A stretch of DNA of 64,000 nt from Macrocystis pyrifera (GCA_031763025.1 JASSKH010000010.1:4397901-4461900), one strand, 5' to 3'; positions 10,941 to 24,100 are shown, counted from the stretch's first letter. Translations and numbers: made by a program. The notes: generated by a model not told the origin, from the letters alone.

Positions 10941-13900
10941 GGCTCAGGGACCATAGGTAGGGGTCCCGAAATATATATAGATTGTTCGCGCGAAGCGCGA
11001 AAAAAAATATAAAGGCGTTTTTGTCGGGCGAGCTACAATACCAATTACTTGAAAATAGTGGGAAAAAATAAGAAACCGGAATGCTGGTCGAGTCCGAATT
11101 TCTTATTTGTCAAAGGTACGTTATATACTGAGTTCAGTATAACCGCATTCAATTATCTCATTTTCCTGTCATTTACTCTTACAGTGGGCTCCTTTACCTG
11201 TGTTCTGGTATAAGGCAAGATTCTGTTTTCAGCGTCAAAAGTTGACTTCATGTATTAGTGCATATCTGTTCGAGATAAACTCCGATTGCGAAACGGTTTT
11301 TTTCACGTTGGATTACCTGGTACTTTCCGGATAGACTAGCAGTACCGGTATATTTGTTGCAGGTGAATGGCTGCGGGGGTGTCGTCGCAAACATAGGCAA
11401 CAAAAAACTAGAAAATACATTCTGTACTACTGCAGCTAGCTGCTGCTCTAGAATTTTATCTCTGAGGACACAGAAGGATCACACAAGAGATACTCTGCGC
11501 AACGTGACCGATGGAAGTGGTATCTTGTATAATATACTACTATGTTAAATATGGATGCATGGAGAGTTGTCTGGTGGTGTAATGACGAAGTTCACTGCAT
11601 TTTAGACAACACACAGAACGCAGAGTCATCGCCTTCGGTCTTCTCCAAAAAAACATACCAGGCACAATACACGGAAAACGTCAAAACGTGTGTTAAGAAC
11701 AAGACGACTTCAATCGCCAAATGTATTCAGCAGCAGCCAGTGCTACACCAAATCCTTCACGTTAGCCCATGTTAAACGTCAGTGACAACTAAAAAGAATC
11801 GCCTCTGCGACCACGCCAGCCATATTTACGAGTCGTCGTACGACCCACGGACGAAAGGGAACTTGCAAGGAGGAAATTCAATTGTCCTCTGCGTTTCGGC
11901 GAATACATTTTCCGTCCCTGGGCCAGGGTCAGCAGGCACGATGCGCCGTTGCTCGTCCAATTATGGGTCCAGGGTCGATCTGAGACCACCCACCCTCGCG
12001 GTGCGTGCACTCCTGGCAACTTCCGGATTCCTCCATCGGTGTACGACCGCTATCCCCTCCGCTCACCCCCCCCTGGCGATATCCATCCGCAATGCGCGGA
12101 CTCAGATATTTGCCCCTGCCCCCACCGTCCTGGCGGCGACCATGGATGGCGCCAACGAATCCCGCATTGAGGGGTTGGGAGCAAAACTTCGAGGCGCGGC
12201 CACGGCAGTGCTTGAAATCTTGGTCAGTGCTTGCTGCATCACCCCCCTGACGACTCCACGGCGACTTTCATGATCGGGAGCTATCCGCGTTTCTCAGACA
12301 CCGAAGCATAGCTTTGAGGTTGGCTGGCTATCTTCCTGTTGATGGCAATGGCGAATGGAGAGTGCAGAGATACCGGCGGTAGCCCTGAATATGAGGGACG
12401 CAATAAGAAGACAAGAACAGTGTTGCCACCACAGCGGTGATTGGTAGTGGCCCGAAAACGACTTCGAAGCGTGTCCGCAGATTCAAGTGAGTAGCCACTC
12501 TTGTTCATCCGAAAGGTACGCGCATTTTGACACAGTTTACATACCACATTATAGAAGTTATATTACGACAGTAGTACCGCTATCTATTTGTTCAGGCAAG
12601 CTAGCTAGCCATCTCCCTGCCAACAAAAGTACTCCCCATGCCTTCGCACGACTCGTAACCGAGAGTAGGCTGCCAACACACGCACTGAAGTTTGCAAGCC
12701 TCTACATGTTGTTTGGATAGTTTTACAAGCATCTATACCCGCCGCTCACCAGTATATCCCTGTCGCCTGGTCCCATTAGACCCTCGACTTTGTCGTCTTA
12801 ACCAAGGGCGAGACCGATCCACTCGTTGCCTGATCTGGCTCCACCTGCAGCGTCGTCACCTTCATCATCAGTGTTATCTGGCGATCAAATGGAAAATCAT
12901 GCCGTCCACGCCAGATGAGCGAATAAGACAGCGAAACCGAAGTCTCAATCACACGAGAGGGCTACACAATATCGTTCGCTTGCATCAGAAATGTCAGACT
13001 CCACCATACGCAAAAAAAAGTAGAATATTTACACGCATGCCGCCATCCTTACGTTAGAGCTCCGGCAAACGACAAATGACTCACCTGCTCGCTTTGCGGT
13101 GTTGCCCGTAAGAAGGTCCTCGTTGTTGAAGTCGCCATTGCCTCCGCACCATAGTCCAGCGGTGGCTTGTAAGATTCCGCCTGCGGATGATATACATGCC
13201 CAGCAACGCCAAATAATCGAAAGACGGTTCAGCAGACTCTGGCCGTGTATTGTCTTGGCATACACGCCCCCCCCCCCTCCCTCCCTCCCTCCCTCAGCAA
13301 ACCCTCCTCCTTCCTGGGCAGCACGCTCGCCTCTACGGCTGCATGAAATCCCTCGTCACCGTCTGCTGCGATTTCCTGCAGGTGGGAGATAGGGCGCCGG
13401 TTCCGGGCGCTGCGTCCCGGCCTGCGGCAGTAGATATCGCATGTCGTTCTGTGCAACGCTTTCTCGTTGCTTGCCCGGCCTTTCATGACACAGGTATTGG
13501 CGGCGACCTGGCGTACAGGACGAAGGCACCTAGTGATGTTTCCCTCATGATCTTGACCGCTCCCCACAGCCCGACCAGCTACGTCCGAGCTTCCCCGTGA
13601 CAGAGAGCTTCACGCGCGGAGAGTAGCTGGTGCTATACAGGCGCACCTGTTTCGCGGATAGGGCATATACGAGACCTGTTTCTTGGAGAGGGGCGTAGAC
13701 GAGGGCGGGAAGGACGAGGGTACTTCTGTGTGTAGCACTTGAGGGGCGCTGGGCGTTACGGTTACGTATTGCAGTACCGACATACCTGGTATTCGATAGA
13801 GCTTTGACCGGCCACCGTATTTCCTCGATAATTTTTAAACCGGGGGCCAGGTCCTCAGGTGCAGGGAACGCAGAGGCGACGCGATGGCGCACTTCGAGTC

Positions 13901-14632
13901 GACCATCGTTTTGCACAGAATGACCGAGTTGAAGGTATCATATAACCTTAGTCCCGTTGTGTGTCGTTGAGACGAGCGCTCGTACAGCGGGTGAACGGAA
14001 TGGCGCTGTTCGGCAACTGCTTCCCCAGCAGGCATGCCGTCATGGCGGCGTATTATCGAGACGACTATGCTACCAACTTCAACTTAGCGAGCGGGCGCAA
14101 GTGCAAGGTATTCGCCGCTTCTACGCCGCAGTTGTTGAAAGCCTGCGCTGCATCCGTTTTGATCGCGATGCTAGTCAGCGCAAGGGGTCCATCGAGCAGA
14201 AAGGCGGTCGCCGTGCAAGTTAGTGCAAAGACAAAAAAAGAGTACAGGTACTCCTGCCACAAAAAAGGGACACAGGAAAAAACGTACCCAGATATTATTT
14301 GTCATGGCAATCGTGGTTGGCTACGCTCACCTTAGTCGATCCTCGAGAGCAGTAGGGAACGTCTCCTGTGAGAACCCAGAAGGGACCCTCTGCAAGTGGA
14401 AGAGGAAGGGCGTGCCGCGATGGGGGAGTGCATTGATGGAGACGGACGACGGACGACCGGTCGAGGCGATGTCGAGTCTTGTAGAAAAAACAAACTGCGT
14501 CACTCGTTCTGACGAAACAGGCAAGTCTGCTCTTGACCACCGTGATAACACTGGCAAGTTGGTACCGGTAGTTGTTTAGCTACGCTCTGGATCAAGCCTG
14601 TAACATAAAAACAGAGTAATACAACCCCCAGT
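10941..14632. other. 3.7 kb without a recognisable gene
   Basis: I see nothing I can name. GC rises at about 11,800-12,500 and 13,030-14,580, where several overlapping open frames occur on both strands, for example 11,782-12,273 and 13,961-14,335 on plus. None shows a known motif. Exons of an unidentified gene or an old element cannot be excluded. Confidence 0.35.
13267..13295. repeat. C-run and CCCT microsatellite
   Basis: A run of ten or so C is followed by four to five CCCT units, a simple low-complexity tract on the plus strand. Confidence 0.9.
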
Positions 14633-14727
14633 TCACTCTGTGAGTACAACAGAATGGGCGGCTTCAAGCCGTTGCCCCCATAAATCCTGAGCCTGGTCTC
14701 GTAGGAGAGCTCGAGCTGCCTGGTCGG

Positions 14728-14970
14728 CTGCTTCCTGCTGCTGCCTGGTCGGTTGCTGTTGCTGCTGTTGCTGCTTCTGTTGCTGCTGCTGCTGCTTCTG
14801 CTGCTGCTTGCTGTCGATAGTGCTGGCACTGGTGCTTCTGGCTACAGCGGCCTTCTCGTTGAAGTCGGTTGCTTTGCGGGTGCTGCTGCTGGAGGCCGTT
14901 GGTACTCTTCCTGGCACTGCTCCTCCTCTTCGGCGTCTGGAGCCTGACACCGAGAGCTCTGACTGCCTGG

Positions 14971-15008
<38 letters not shown>

Positions 15009-15054
15009 GCTGCTGCCGCTGCTGCTGCTGTGCCGCTACTGCTCTGCTGCCGAT
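14728..15054. repeat. CTG/CAG-rich trinucleotide region
   Basis: Interrupted CTG repeats on plus (CAG on minus) cluster at 14,745-14,815 and 14,970-15,050. The minus-strand frame 14,633-14,950 reads poly-Gln followed by an Ala/Gln/Arg-rich, helix-prone tail. It could be a low-complexity exon, but CAG tracts give open frames by composition alone, so I do not call a gene. Confidence 0.7.
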
Positions 15055-15286
15055 GATGTGTTGGCGCCGCGAGAAAGGTGCCGCTCGTACACGAAACTTG
15101 ACAGTCCAGTGAGCGGAATTCGAGCCTCGGGGTGATTTCGGGGTGATTTTGGCCTCTTGGCCAATATAAATCGTCGTAATCAAAAGTCGTAATCTATCTC
15201 GCTCGGTAAACCCCTTATATTATCACGTATTGACCAATAGGAATGCGTCGTAATCAAGAAAAATGCCCTACCTTTTGTCGCTGTGC

Positions 15287-16349
15287 CGATACCTGATACC
15301 TGGTACCTGATATCGATCGGCAATACGGAACAACCTGACAACCGCAAAGTACACTGCTAACATGGGCAGAATTCTCAGTGTGAACCCCTTATTTTTCAGG
15401 TCGGATATACGTGAAGCACACGAAGCACAATATCCATCCACAGCACCACAGAACCCCAACATACTGCGAGCACTCGCAGTGGAAGCAAACAGTCTCGAAC
15501 CGTCGATTACCTCCAGTAGTGGTCGCGGAAAAAACTTGACGTGTTTTCACCAGAAGATGGTAAGGCGAACATCTTATCTTCCAGTATACCGGTACCTGGT
15601 ACCAAGGATCGTATCTTCAAGCGGGACTACAGTATCTTAAATTTCTTTTCGTAGATATAGTACATGCCTGGTAGCTGGATATGATTTTTTTCAAAGTGAA
15701 AACCGTCTGCTGTGAGTACGACCGATTGAGTGGTTGAAAGTCAACTTTGGAGGCTGCGTGATTGCGTGATACGTCAGACACGCTAATCGGGCGCGCTTGT
15801 TATGGATATTTGGTTTAGCTTCGTACATCTTCCAAGTAGAACGCCTCTGAACTACTGTACTGCTGCTGCAGTAGTAGTACTTGTATCTCAATGCGCCTCC
15901 AGAGATCAGACCTTGCAGCAGTAGACAGTCCGAGCATGTACGACCACGTTTGATATCCTCCGATGCGATTGGTCGGTTTTTCTTATCGAACTCACAACAC
16001 TCTGCGAATTAATACTATTTAATATCTACCTTCCAACAACCTTCAATCAAATTCGACCGGCGAAAACAAAGCTTTGTACGTACATATTCGAAGTAGAACG
16101 CCTCTGAACTACTGAACTACTGTTGTACCGCTGCTGTAGTAGTACTCGTATTTCAATGAGCCTCCAGAGATCAGACCTTGCTGCAGCAGTAGACAGTCCG
16201 GGCTTGTACGACCACCCTGTGTGATATCCTCCGATGTGATTGGTCGGCTTTTCTTGTCGAACTCGCAACACTCGGTCGAATTCATACTCTTCAACAACCT
16301 CCATTCCATTCCTCTGGCGAGAACAAATGACGTGCCGATATATAAAACA
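15287..16349 (+). repeat. Y module, copy 1
   Basis: About 1.06 kb closely matching 19,188-20,248, beginning CGATACCTGATACCTGG. Inside it a unit of about 260 bp is tandemly duplicated: 15,828-16,086 and 16,087-16,320 share the stretch around AGTAGAACGCCTCTGAACTA and the CCTCCAGAGATCAGACCTTG block. It ends at a TATAAAACA sequence where copy 2 continues straight into module Z. Confidence 0.88.
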
Positions 16350-16882
16350 GCCTGCCTGCAGAAAATACGAACATCACCTCCTGTGCTGTTGGATCACCTT
16401 CTGCTATTTTACAGGTGTGTGCTTGCTGTGTTTTTCATATATCAAGAGCAGAAGATGCCAAGAACATGTACGATAGTGAGATTCACCAAAAACACGTACT
16501 TGTACGTCAAGACCTGCTGCAACATTTACAGGGAGTATTCAAAATTTCCAGCGTCTTGGTGTGTATGTCACGTGTGAACTGCTGTAAACCAACTTTCGAC
16601 TGTCTTGTGTACCCCGGCCCTCACGTGTCGATCTGCTGTTTCAGTGCGCGAAATGGTACTGGCCGAAATCAATTGGAAATCGAACCAGCTGTAAGTATTA
16701 TCGTCTCGTCGACCCTGGTGGCATCCAGGGGAGTCTCTGGCCAGTAGTCAATCGCGAGGGAAATAATGGAAAACGCGCGCGGTTCACGCAGCTTGCAAAG
16801 TTGAGTATCGACCGATCTGCCGATCGGCTGAACTCACGGCTGACGTGCTTTCTTAGTTTTTGGTAAAAAAAACAGAAAAAAC
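16350..16882. other. segment between Y and Z present only in copy 1
   Basis: These 533 bp separate modules Y and Z here, whereas Y and Z are contiguous at 20,247. The flanks share a short AAAACACC/AAAACCACC microhomology, so either copy 2 lost the segment by deletion or copy 1 gained it. Part of it (16,405-16,462) resembles 802-871. No coding signal is recognised. Confidence 0.7.
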
Positions 16883-17455
16883 CACCAAATATATCACCGG
16901 GATATCCAACGATCTGGTACCAAGAACGGCGCGATACCTCGAGAAGGCGCGTGTAGTCGACTCGCGAAGAGAGAGGGGCAAGGGAAGGCAGCCACCGAGT
17001 AAGGCAAGACCGAGGGGGTCGAACAGGCCGATGGCGGCCGGCAAACCAAGGGAGTCGGGAGGATAAAGCGGTAGCATCAGCAAGGCCGAGAATCGAACCT
17101 CGGAGAGAAAAGAGCCAAGATCAAGTCTGTCTCTCTTTGCGGAGCAACAACAGCGAAACAAATCTCCAGGACCGCGAAAAATAGAACCTCCGTGTCTCCT
17201 CTCCGCAGCAAATATCCCTCGAGTTCGGGGTAGCCGCGCTCGTCGGCGGCGCGAGACTCCGAGACGCGCGCACGGGAGAACACCCGGCGGAGGCCGGCTC
17301 GCGCGACCGTCGAGGAAAGCGGTCGAAAAAGCAAGCACGAAGGCAGGGAAGCGAAGGCGTCCGGAGTCCCAGACAAAGTTGAAGACAAAATCGGAATTTC
17401 AGGGTTCGCTCACAGCGGCCGAGAAGGCGGAGAAGGATTATACATATATTTACAA
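16883..17455 (+). repeat. Z module, copy 1 (unoccupied copia target)
   Basis: Matches 20,247-20,349 joined to 26,410-26,880. At 16,981-16,985 the sequence AGGGA is single and uninterrupted, which is the pre-insertion state of the copia element. A 161-codon minus-strand frame (16,853-17,338) is partly kept in the other copy, but most differences change the amino acid, so I see no sign of selection on it. Confidence 0.88.
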
Positions 17456-17472
17456 CAGCTCCGCATGGGTTC

Positions 17473-18310
17473 CTGCCGGCACCCATGCTCCGGATAGGGA
17501 AATATACCTCAGTTCCAATTCGTGATTACTTTTCTTAAGCAATATAAATACACCATTCGATCTTATTGATAGTACGAACAGGATCAAGTCAATGCCAAGT
17601 GGTGCAGGAAAAAGGCAATGCTGAGTTTCAGTTCTCAGTTTTTGAATCTCTGTCTCACTCGCAGTACTATTGACCAACTTTTACTTGACTTTTATGGATG
17701 TTTTTTACGACGTTTTTTTTTTTTTTCGGCGATCTCTGATGAAGCCGAAAAATAAGAACCGTCTACTATTATCGGGGCAGGAAATCGTCGATACTTTTGA
17801 TCTTAGTTCCTGGAGGGGGCAGAAGTCAGCTCAGTTCTGAGAGGTTTCTCACATTTCTCAGATCTGAGATTACTTGCATTTTGTGTACCATAGTACTGCT
17901 GCCCTTTATCTGCCCAGTTGCCAAGTACTCCATACCCACGCCGAAGTATCATACATACCAACCTACTGTGAGCTGTACCTACTGCCAACGGTGCTTGTGC
18001 AGGAGAGATGGCCTCTCCTTTTCAGATGAAAGCGATAGCAGCAGTAGCAACAGCAGCACAACAGCACCACTGCCGTTTGCAGACGCAGCCGCAACACCAG
18101 CAGCAGCAGCAGCACTACCGAAGCAGCAGCTGCTGCAGACAACATGTCAGCGTGCAGTATCCGCCCAAATTACTGCGAGTGCAGGACGCGTTACGCGTAT
18201 TTATACCAACCAATATGCATATGCGCATTATCTACACTGGTATGAAATACTCTATCTTGACTGCAGGCACAGTAATCGCAGTATACATTCCGAGATGCTG
18301 GGAGTATGAT
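17473..18310 (+). repeat. repeat unit B
   Basis: An 838-bp unit directly followed by the similar unit C. It starts CTGCCGGCACCCATGCTCCG, has a TATAAATACACC box, a T/C-rich part, an inverted repeat, a CAG-rich part and ends near GAGATGCTGGGAGTATGA. One arm of the inverted repeat carries a change (AGATCTGAG), so its stem is imperfect here. Confidence 0.9.
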
Positions 18311-19173
18311 CTGCCGGCACCCATGCTCCGGATAGGGAAATATACCTCAGTGCCAGTTCGTGATTACTTTTTCTTAAGCAATATAAATACACCATTCGAT
18401 CTTATTAATAGCACGAACAGGATCAAGTCAATGCCAAGTGGTGCAGGAAAGAGGCAATGCTGAGTTTCAGTTCTCAGTTTTTGAATCTCTGTCTCACTCG
18501 CATTACTACTGACCAACTTTTACTTTACTTTTATGGATTTTTTTACGACGTTGTTTTGTTTTGTTTTTCGGCGATCTCTGAAGCCGAAAAATCAGAACCG
18601 TCTATTATTATCGGGGCAGGAAATTATCGATACTTTTGATCTTAGTTCCTGGAGGGGGTAGAAGTCAGCTCAGTTCTGAGAGGTTTCTCACATTTCTCAG
18701 AACTGAGATTACTTGCATTTTGTGTACCATAGTACTGCTGCCCTTTATCTGCCCAGTTGCCAAGTACCCCATACCCACGCCGAAGTATCATACATACCAA
18801 CCTACGGCGAGCTGTACCTACTGCCAACGGTGCTTGTGCAGGAGAGATGGCCTCTCCTTTTCAGATGAAAGCGATAGCATCAGTAGCAGCAGCAGCAGCA
18901 GCAGCACAACAGCACCACTGGTGGTGGTGCTGCTGTGCTGCCGTGTGCAGACGTAGCCGCAACACCAGCAGCAGCAGCAGCACTACCGAAGCAGCAGCAG
19001 CAGACAACATGTCAGCGTGCAGTATCCGCCCAAATTACTGCGAGTACAGGACGCGTTACGCGTATTTATACCAACCAATATACATACGCGCATTATCTAC
19101 ACTGGTATGAAATACTCTATCTTGACTACAGGCAATAATCGCAGTATATATTCCGAGATGCTGCGAGTATGAG
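18311..19173 (+). repeat. repeat unit C
   Basis: Second tandem unit, like B but with a longer CAG/GTGGTG part. Its inverted repeat is intact (18,669-18,681 with 18,695-18,707). Fifteen bases after it module Y begins, giving the order B-C-Y-Z. Confidence 0.9.
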
Positions 19174-19187
19174 CGGTATCGAACTCT

Positions 19188-20248
19188 CGATACCTGATAC
19201 CTGGTACCTGATATCGATCGGCAATACGGAACAACCTGACAACCGCAAAGTACACTGCTAACATGGGCAGAATTCTTAGTGTGAACCCCTTATTTTTCAG
19301 GTCCGATATACGTGAAGCACACGCAGCACAATATCCACAGCACCACAGAACCCCAACATACCGCGAGTACTGGAAGCAACAGTCTCGAACCGTCGATTAC
19401 CTCCAGTAGTGGTCGCGGAAAAAACTTGACGTGTTTTTCACCAGAAGATGGTAAGGCGAACATCTTATCTTATTACAGCAGTATACCGGTACCTGGTACC
19501 AAGGATTCTATTTTCAAGCGGGACTGCAGTATCTTCAATTTCTTTTCGTAGATATAGTACATGCCTGGTAGCTGGATATGATTTTTTTCAAAGTGAAAAC
19601 CGTCTGCTGTGAGTACGACCGATTGAGTGGTTGAAACCCAACTTTGGAGGCTGCGTGATTGCGTGATACGTCAGACACGTTCATCGGGCGCGCTTGTTAC
19701 GGATATTTCGTTGACCTTCGTACATCTTCCAAGTAGAACACCTCTGAACTACTGTACTGCTGCTGCTGCAGTAGTACTTGTATCTCAATGCGCCTCCAGA
19801 GATCAGACCTTGCAGCAGTAGTAGACAGTCCGAGCATGCACGACCACGTTTGATATCCTCCGATGCGATTGGTCGGTTTTTCTTATCGAACTTACAACAC
19901 TCGGCCGAATTAATACTATTAATACCTACTTTCCAACAACCTTCAATCAAGTTCGACCGGCGAAAACAAAGCTTTGTACGTACATATTCGAAGTAGAACG
20001 CCTCTGAACTACTGAACTACTGTTGTACCGCTGCTGTAGTAGTGCTCGTATTTCAATGAGCCTCCAGAGATCAGACCTTGCTGCAGCAGTAGACAGTCCG
20101 GGCATGTACGACCACCTGTATGATATCCTCCGATGTGATTGGTCGGTTTTTCTTATCGAACTCACAACACTCGGTCGAATTCATACTCTTCAACAACCTC
20201 CATTCCATTCCTCCGGCGAGAACAAATTACTTGCCGATTTATAAAACA
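19188..20248 (+). repeat. Y module, copy 2
   Basis: Matches 15,287-16,349 with scattered substitutions and small indels, including the internal tandem duplication. It passes directly into module Z at a CACCAAATATATCACC junction. Confidence 0.88.
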
Positions 20249-20349
20249 CCAAATATATCACCGGGATAGCCAACGATCTGGTACCAAGAACGGCGCGACA
20301 CCTGGAGAAGGCGCGTGTAGTCGACTCGCGAAGGTAGAAGGGCAAGGGA
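20247..20349 (+). repeat. Z module, copy 2, left part (interrupted by copia)
   Basis: First 103 bp of Z copy 2, ending in AGGGA (20,345-20,349), the 5-bp target duplication of the copia element. The right part resumes at 26,410. Confidence 0.9.
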
Positions 20350-20594
20350 TGTTCGTTTGGATCGTTCCAGCAGCGACGGTTACAACTGGTAGAGGGTTGC
20401 GTATATCTTCGCAGGCGTTATTATGAATTATACCGTGTGTTCACGAGGAGAGTTTGAGCACTCCGTTCTGTGCTCCGAGCTACGAGCTAGGCTCCGCTCT
20501 CTCTCCCCTCCTCTGTCCTCTAATACAACGACTATAAAAACAACTCATCAGACCACGTGGTGGTCAGGGCATCCAGGCTTGGACTCTACGAACA
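20350..20594 (+). repeat. 5' LTR of copia element
   Basis: Starts TGTTCGTTTGG and ends CTACGAACA. A TATA-like box CTATAAAAAC lies at about 20,530. A sequence resembling an initiator-tRNA primer site (TGGTACCAGAAGCC) lies about 30 bp past the LTR; that distance is unusual, so the primer site stays uncertain. Confidence 0.95.
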
Positions 20595-20643
20595 CACTAC
20601 TGGAGTGTCTTGAACGTTTGAGGTCTGGTACCAGAAGCCCACG

Positions 20644-21105
20644 ATGCCCTCGAAGGGATCGGCTCAAGAAGAGCACGATTCTCCGAGTGACGTTGAAACG
20701 CTACGACGCGAGGTCAAGCTGGCGATGGAGAACAGAGAGGCGTCGATGCTGAACGCCATGAGGGAAATGATGGCCGAGTTCACGAGGAACAACGGCCGAT
20801 CGGAGTCCGGCAGCGCTGTGAGTAGCGCTGCTGCAGGGGAGAGCCCACAAGGGGCAGTACCCACTGCTGTAATAGAGATTGCAGCAGAAGAAGAGACAAA
20901 TTTGCGTGAGGGCGCCTTGCCAGATTTGGGAGCAACTGGACGCGGAGGCACTGCGTTGCCTGTCGAGGTTGGCCCACCGAGGGGTGAGCCAGACCAGCAT
21001 GGGAGGACAGGAGGATGGGGTGCATACCCCGGCGGTGAGTTGGGTGGTGGATTTGATCTGCCTCTATCGCGCGCCCTTCAAACACACTCCTGTGCCATCG
21101 TTTAG
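20644..21105 (+). CDS. copia gag, N-terminal open frame
   Basis: First ATG after the LTR (MPSKGSAQEEHDSPSD), 153 codons, acidic and helix-rich at first. After about residue 80 the frame at 20,879-24,115 becomes the more protein-like one, with the conserved gag start following PFKHTPVPSFSG. The two frames differ by +1, so an indel or a recoding site near 20,880-20,900 is needed to join them. I think an indel is likelier because the tail of this ORF is low in complexity. Confidence 0.65.
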   Translation: MPSKGSAQEEHDSPSDVETLRREVKLAMENREASMLNAMREMMAEFTRNNGRSESGSAVSSAAAGESPQGAVPTAVIEIAAEEETNLREGALPDLGATGRGGTALPVEVGPPRGEPDQHGRTGGWGAYPGGELGGGFDLPLSRALQTHSCAIV

Positions 21106-24100
21106 TGGGCTAAAATCTGAGTTCAACCCCTGGACAAGAGATGCTCGGTATTACGCTAAAGGAGTTGGTTTCTTGTCTGCTTTCGTGTCGGATCCACCAC
21201 AGTACATTCCCGTAGGGGAATTAGACACCGAAAACTCGATGCTTGTCGCTAGGGGGTTTAGCTGCGAAAGTGTGCACAGACATACACTGGCATGGAATTG
21301 CCTGTCGACGGCCCTCAAGAGCAAGAGCGATGAAAGCATTTTGCACCGGTGTACCTCGCCGAGGCAAGCGTGGGACGCTCTCCTTGCATGGTACGGCCCT
21401 CAGACGACGGGGGCCAAATCAGACCTCTCCCGACGCCTTAACAGTTTTAAGATGGCGCCAGGGAGCAACCCCCTCGAGGAGATGGGCAGGGTCGAAGATC
21501 TTGCCGCGGAAATGCGCACAGCAGGAATGGCAGTAGACGACCACATGCTGTACACCATCTTTATTGACGCTCTGCCTGCCGAATACGAGGTGGAGGCTCG
21601 GAACCTGGCATCACGTGACAGCATCGGCCGAGATGACATCATCAAGGCTGTTCGAGAACGGCATCACCGACGTTCTGCAAACAGGAAGAAGGGGTCCAAC
21701 GCTGGCCACACAGGCCATGCTATTTACGCCGACGGCGGCGGAGGCGGTGGCGGTGGTCGCGGGAAAGGTAGAGGAAATGGCAAAGAAAAAGGTCGACGAC
21801 GGGGTCACGGACGAGGCGGTAGAGGCTCCAACGAGGACGGTGGTGGCTCGGCCGCGGCTGCTGGTGGCAATGGCAGCACCGCCAAAGCCGCCAGTGGAAG
21901 TACTCCAGTGGGCAAGTGTCACAGGTGTGGCAAGAAGGGCCATTGGAGGAGCGAGTGTACGGCGAAGCTATGCAGTCGATGTCAGGGACGCGGGCACTCT
22001 GCCGATGCCTGTCCTATGTCCACGGATCGATGCAGTCGATGCAACGGGCTGGGGCACACTGCTGATGTCTGCCCCTCATCGAAAGAAGAAGCTGTCATGG
22101 CGGTGACGAGTAAGGATGGGGCAAGGGACGACGACGCGGGAAAAGGTACGGTCCAGGCCTCAGCTTTCAAGGCCGAAGAGACAGGCAAGTGGAGCGATGG
22201 TTCGGGGGAAGGGGAGTCTGCTTGGCAGATAGGAGACGAGGCTTGGATATGTGATAGTGGTGCGTCTACTCACATGACGCCCTCCGCTGACTGCATGATC
22301 AACTATAGAGAATGCAACTTGACTCTCCGAATCGCTGACGGATCCACCCGAGCGATCGAAGGTTACGGTGACGTGAGCGTTGTCTTTCGGTCCGGAAACG
22401 GTCCCGTGCAAGTGCTGCTTACGAACGTTGCGCACGTGCCGGATCTCCGCTACCACTTATTTTCCCTGCCCACTCTCGTCAAAAACGGCCATACTTTCGA
22501 AGGGCGCCCCACGGGGGTTGTAGTCAGGCTCAAGTCAGAGCGTTCGATCGTGTTTCCGTTGAGTGGGACCCTCTACAGCCTGTACGGCTACCGGGTCGAC
22601 CGCAGTTGTGGGGAAAATGCCTGTGCTGCACTCGCCCCGGGGCAACTGCCCAAAAAGTCTGCGACAAACATCAACGATTTCCACTGCGCGGCTGGACACT
22701 CCCACGAGGAACTACTTCGCAAGAGCGCGGAGCAGCAAGGGATTGTCCTCGAGGGAGAGCTGCTGGAGTCCAAAGGGTGGTCCATGGCAAAGGGTCTCCG
22801 CAAAGGTATCAAGCAGTCCACACACACACGAGCAGATAAGGAGCTCGGGAGAGTTTTTGTGGATTTGAGTGGACCAAAGGTGGTAGAGTCTCTTTGGCGG
22901 AAGCGGTATACTCTCATCGTGCGCGACGATTTTTCACGATATACATGGGTGTACATTATGCGCCACAAGTCGGACGCCGCGGAAATGTTCGAGCAGTTCC
23001 TTGCGGATTCTCGTGCAGACGGTGTCCCTTCTACGGTGGTAATCGTCCGATCTGATGGGGGTGGTGAATTCCGCGGGGGAAAGTTTGGCGACCTGTGTGG
23101 ATCACAAGGGATCAAGCAGGAATTCACGACGGCCGACAGTCCCCAATTCAATGGAGTAGCAGAGCGCGCCCTAGGTTTGATTGAGACGGCCGCAATGGCG
23201 GGCCGAATCCAGGCTCAAGAGCTTTTTCCTGGCGCGAAACTCCCGGCCACGACGTCGTTGTGGGCGGAAGCGTCCCACTGGGCGTGTGACGCCTTGAACC
23301 GCACAGCAACAACAGCTAACCCGCAGAGCAAGTCGCCGCATGAGATGTGGCATGGTAGCCCCCCCCCGGTAGTACTACTGCCCTTCTTCAAGCCTGGCTA
23401 CTGCAAGGTGAAGAGGGAAAACAAGTCACAGGCGAAAGCGCAAGAGTGCTTTTACCTTGGCTCTGCAACAAACTACCCCGGAGACTCAGTACGAGTGTTG
23501 ACAAAGAACCACATTGTGCTAATAACGCGCAATGTCACCTGGCAACGCGTGTCGCGTGCACCACCTGTACCTGCCCAGGCGAATGACTCCCTGTCTACGG
23601 AAAAGGGGGGGTCAGAGGCAGACGACGTGAGCACGTCGGATCGAGGTGGTGGGGGGATGGTGGATGAGCTGGACGACGGTCTGGCTCACTTGAACGACCT
23701 CGACGTGACATGGGGTTTTGAACTGGACGCGTTTATGCAGGAGCGCGCACAGCAGGCACCTGCCGCCGGCGAGGCGGCGGCGGCGAAACACCCGAGACGA
23801 TGGCTTCGTCTCAAGGGGGCGCAGTGGATGCCTCCTCGGTCCCGACAGGGAGGGCCGAAACAGCCGAGACGATGGATTCGTCTCAAGGGGGCGCCGTGGA
23901 CGCCTCCTCGGTCCCGGCAGAGAGGGCCGGAAGCGACCCGGACGCAGCATCAGCCTCCGACACCGTCCAAGGGAACGGTGAGGATCCCCCCGCGGTCCTG
24001 TTGGGGAGGAACGCACACGAGCTCAGCAGCTGGGGCCGGCTTCCCCCGACAGTACGGGGCCGGACCCGGGGTCAGAGCCAACGCCTGGAGGGTGAACCTG

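Noticed and set aside
17085..17110. T-arm-like GAGAATCGAACCTCGGAG in module Z (also near 26,520)
   Set aside because: The stem pairs only with an 8-nt loop and no cloverleaf can be built; it looks like a chance B-box.
16853..17338. minus-strand 161-codon frame shared by both Z modules
   Set aside because: Most differences between copies change amino acids, and the copia insertion interrupts the second copy; no evidence of coding constraint.
17797..18309. 170-codon frame in repeats B, and its relatives in A and C
   Set aside because: Frames differ between copies through triplet and single-base indels, and no domain is seen; treated as repeat sequence.
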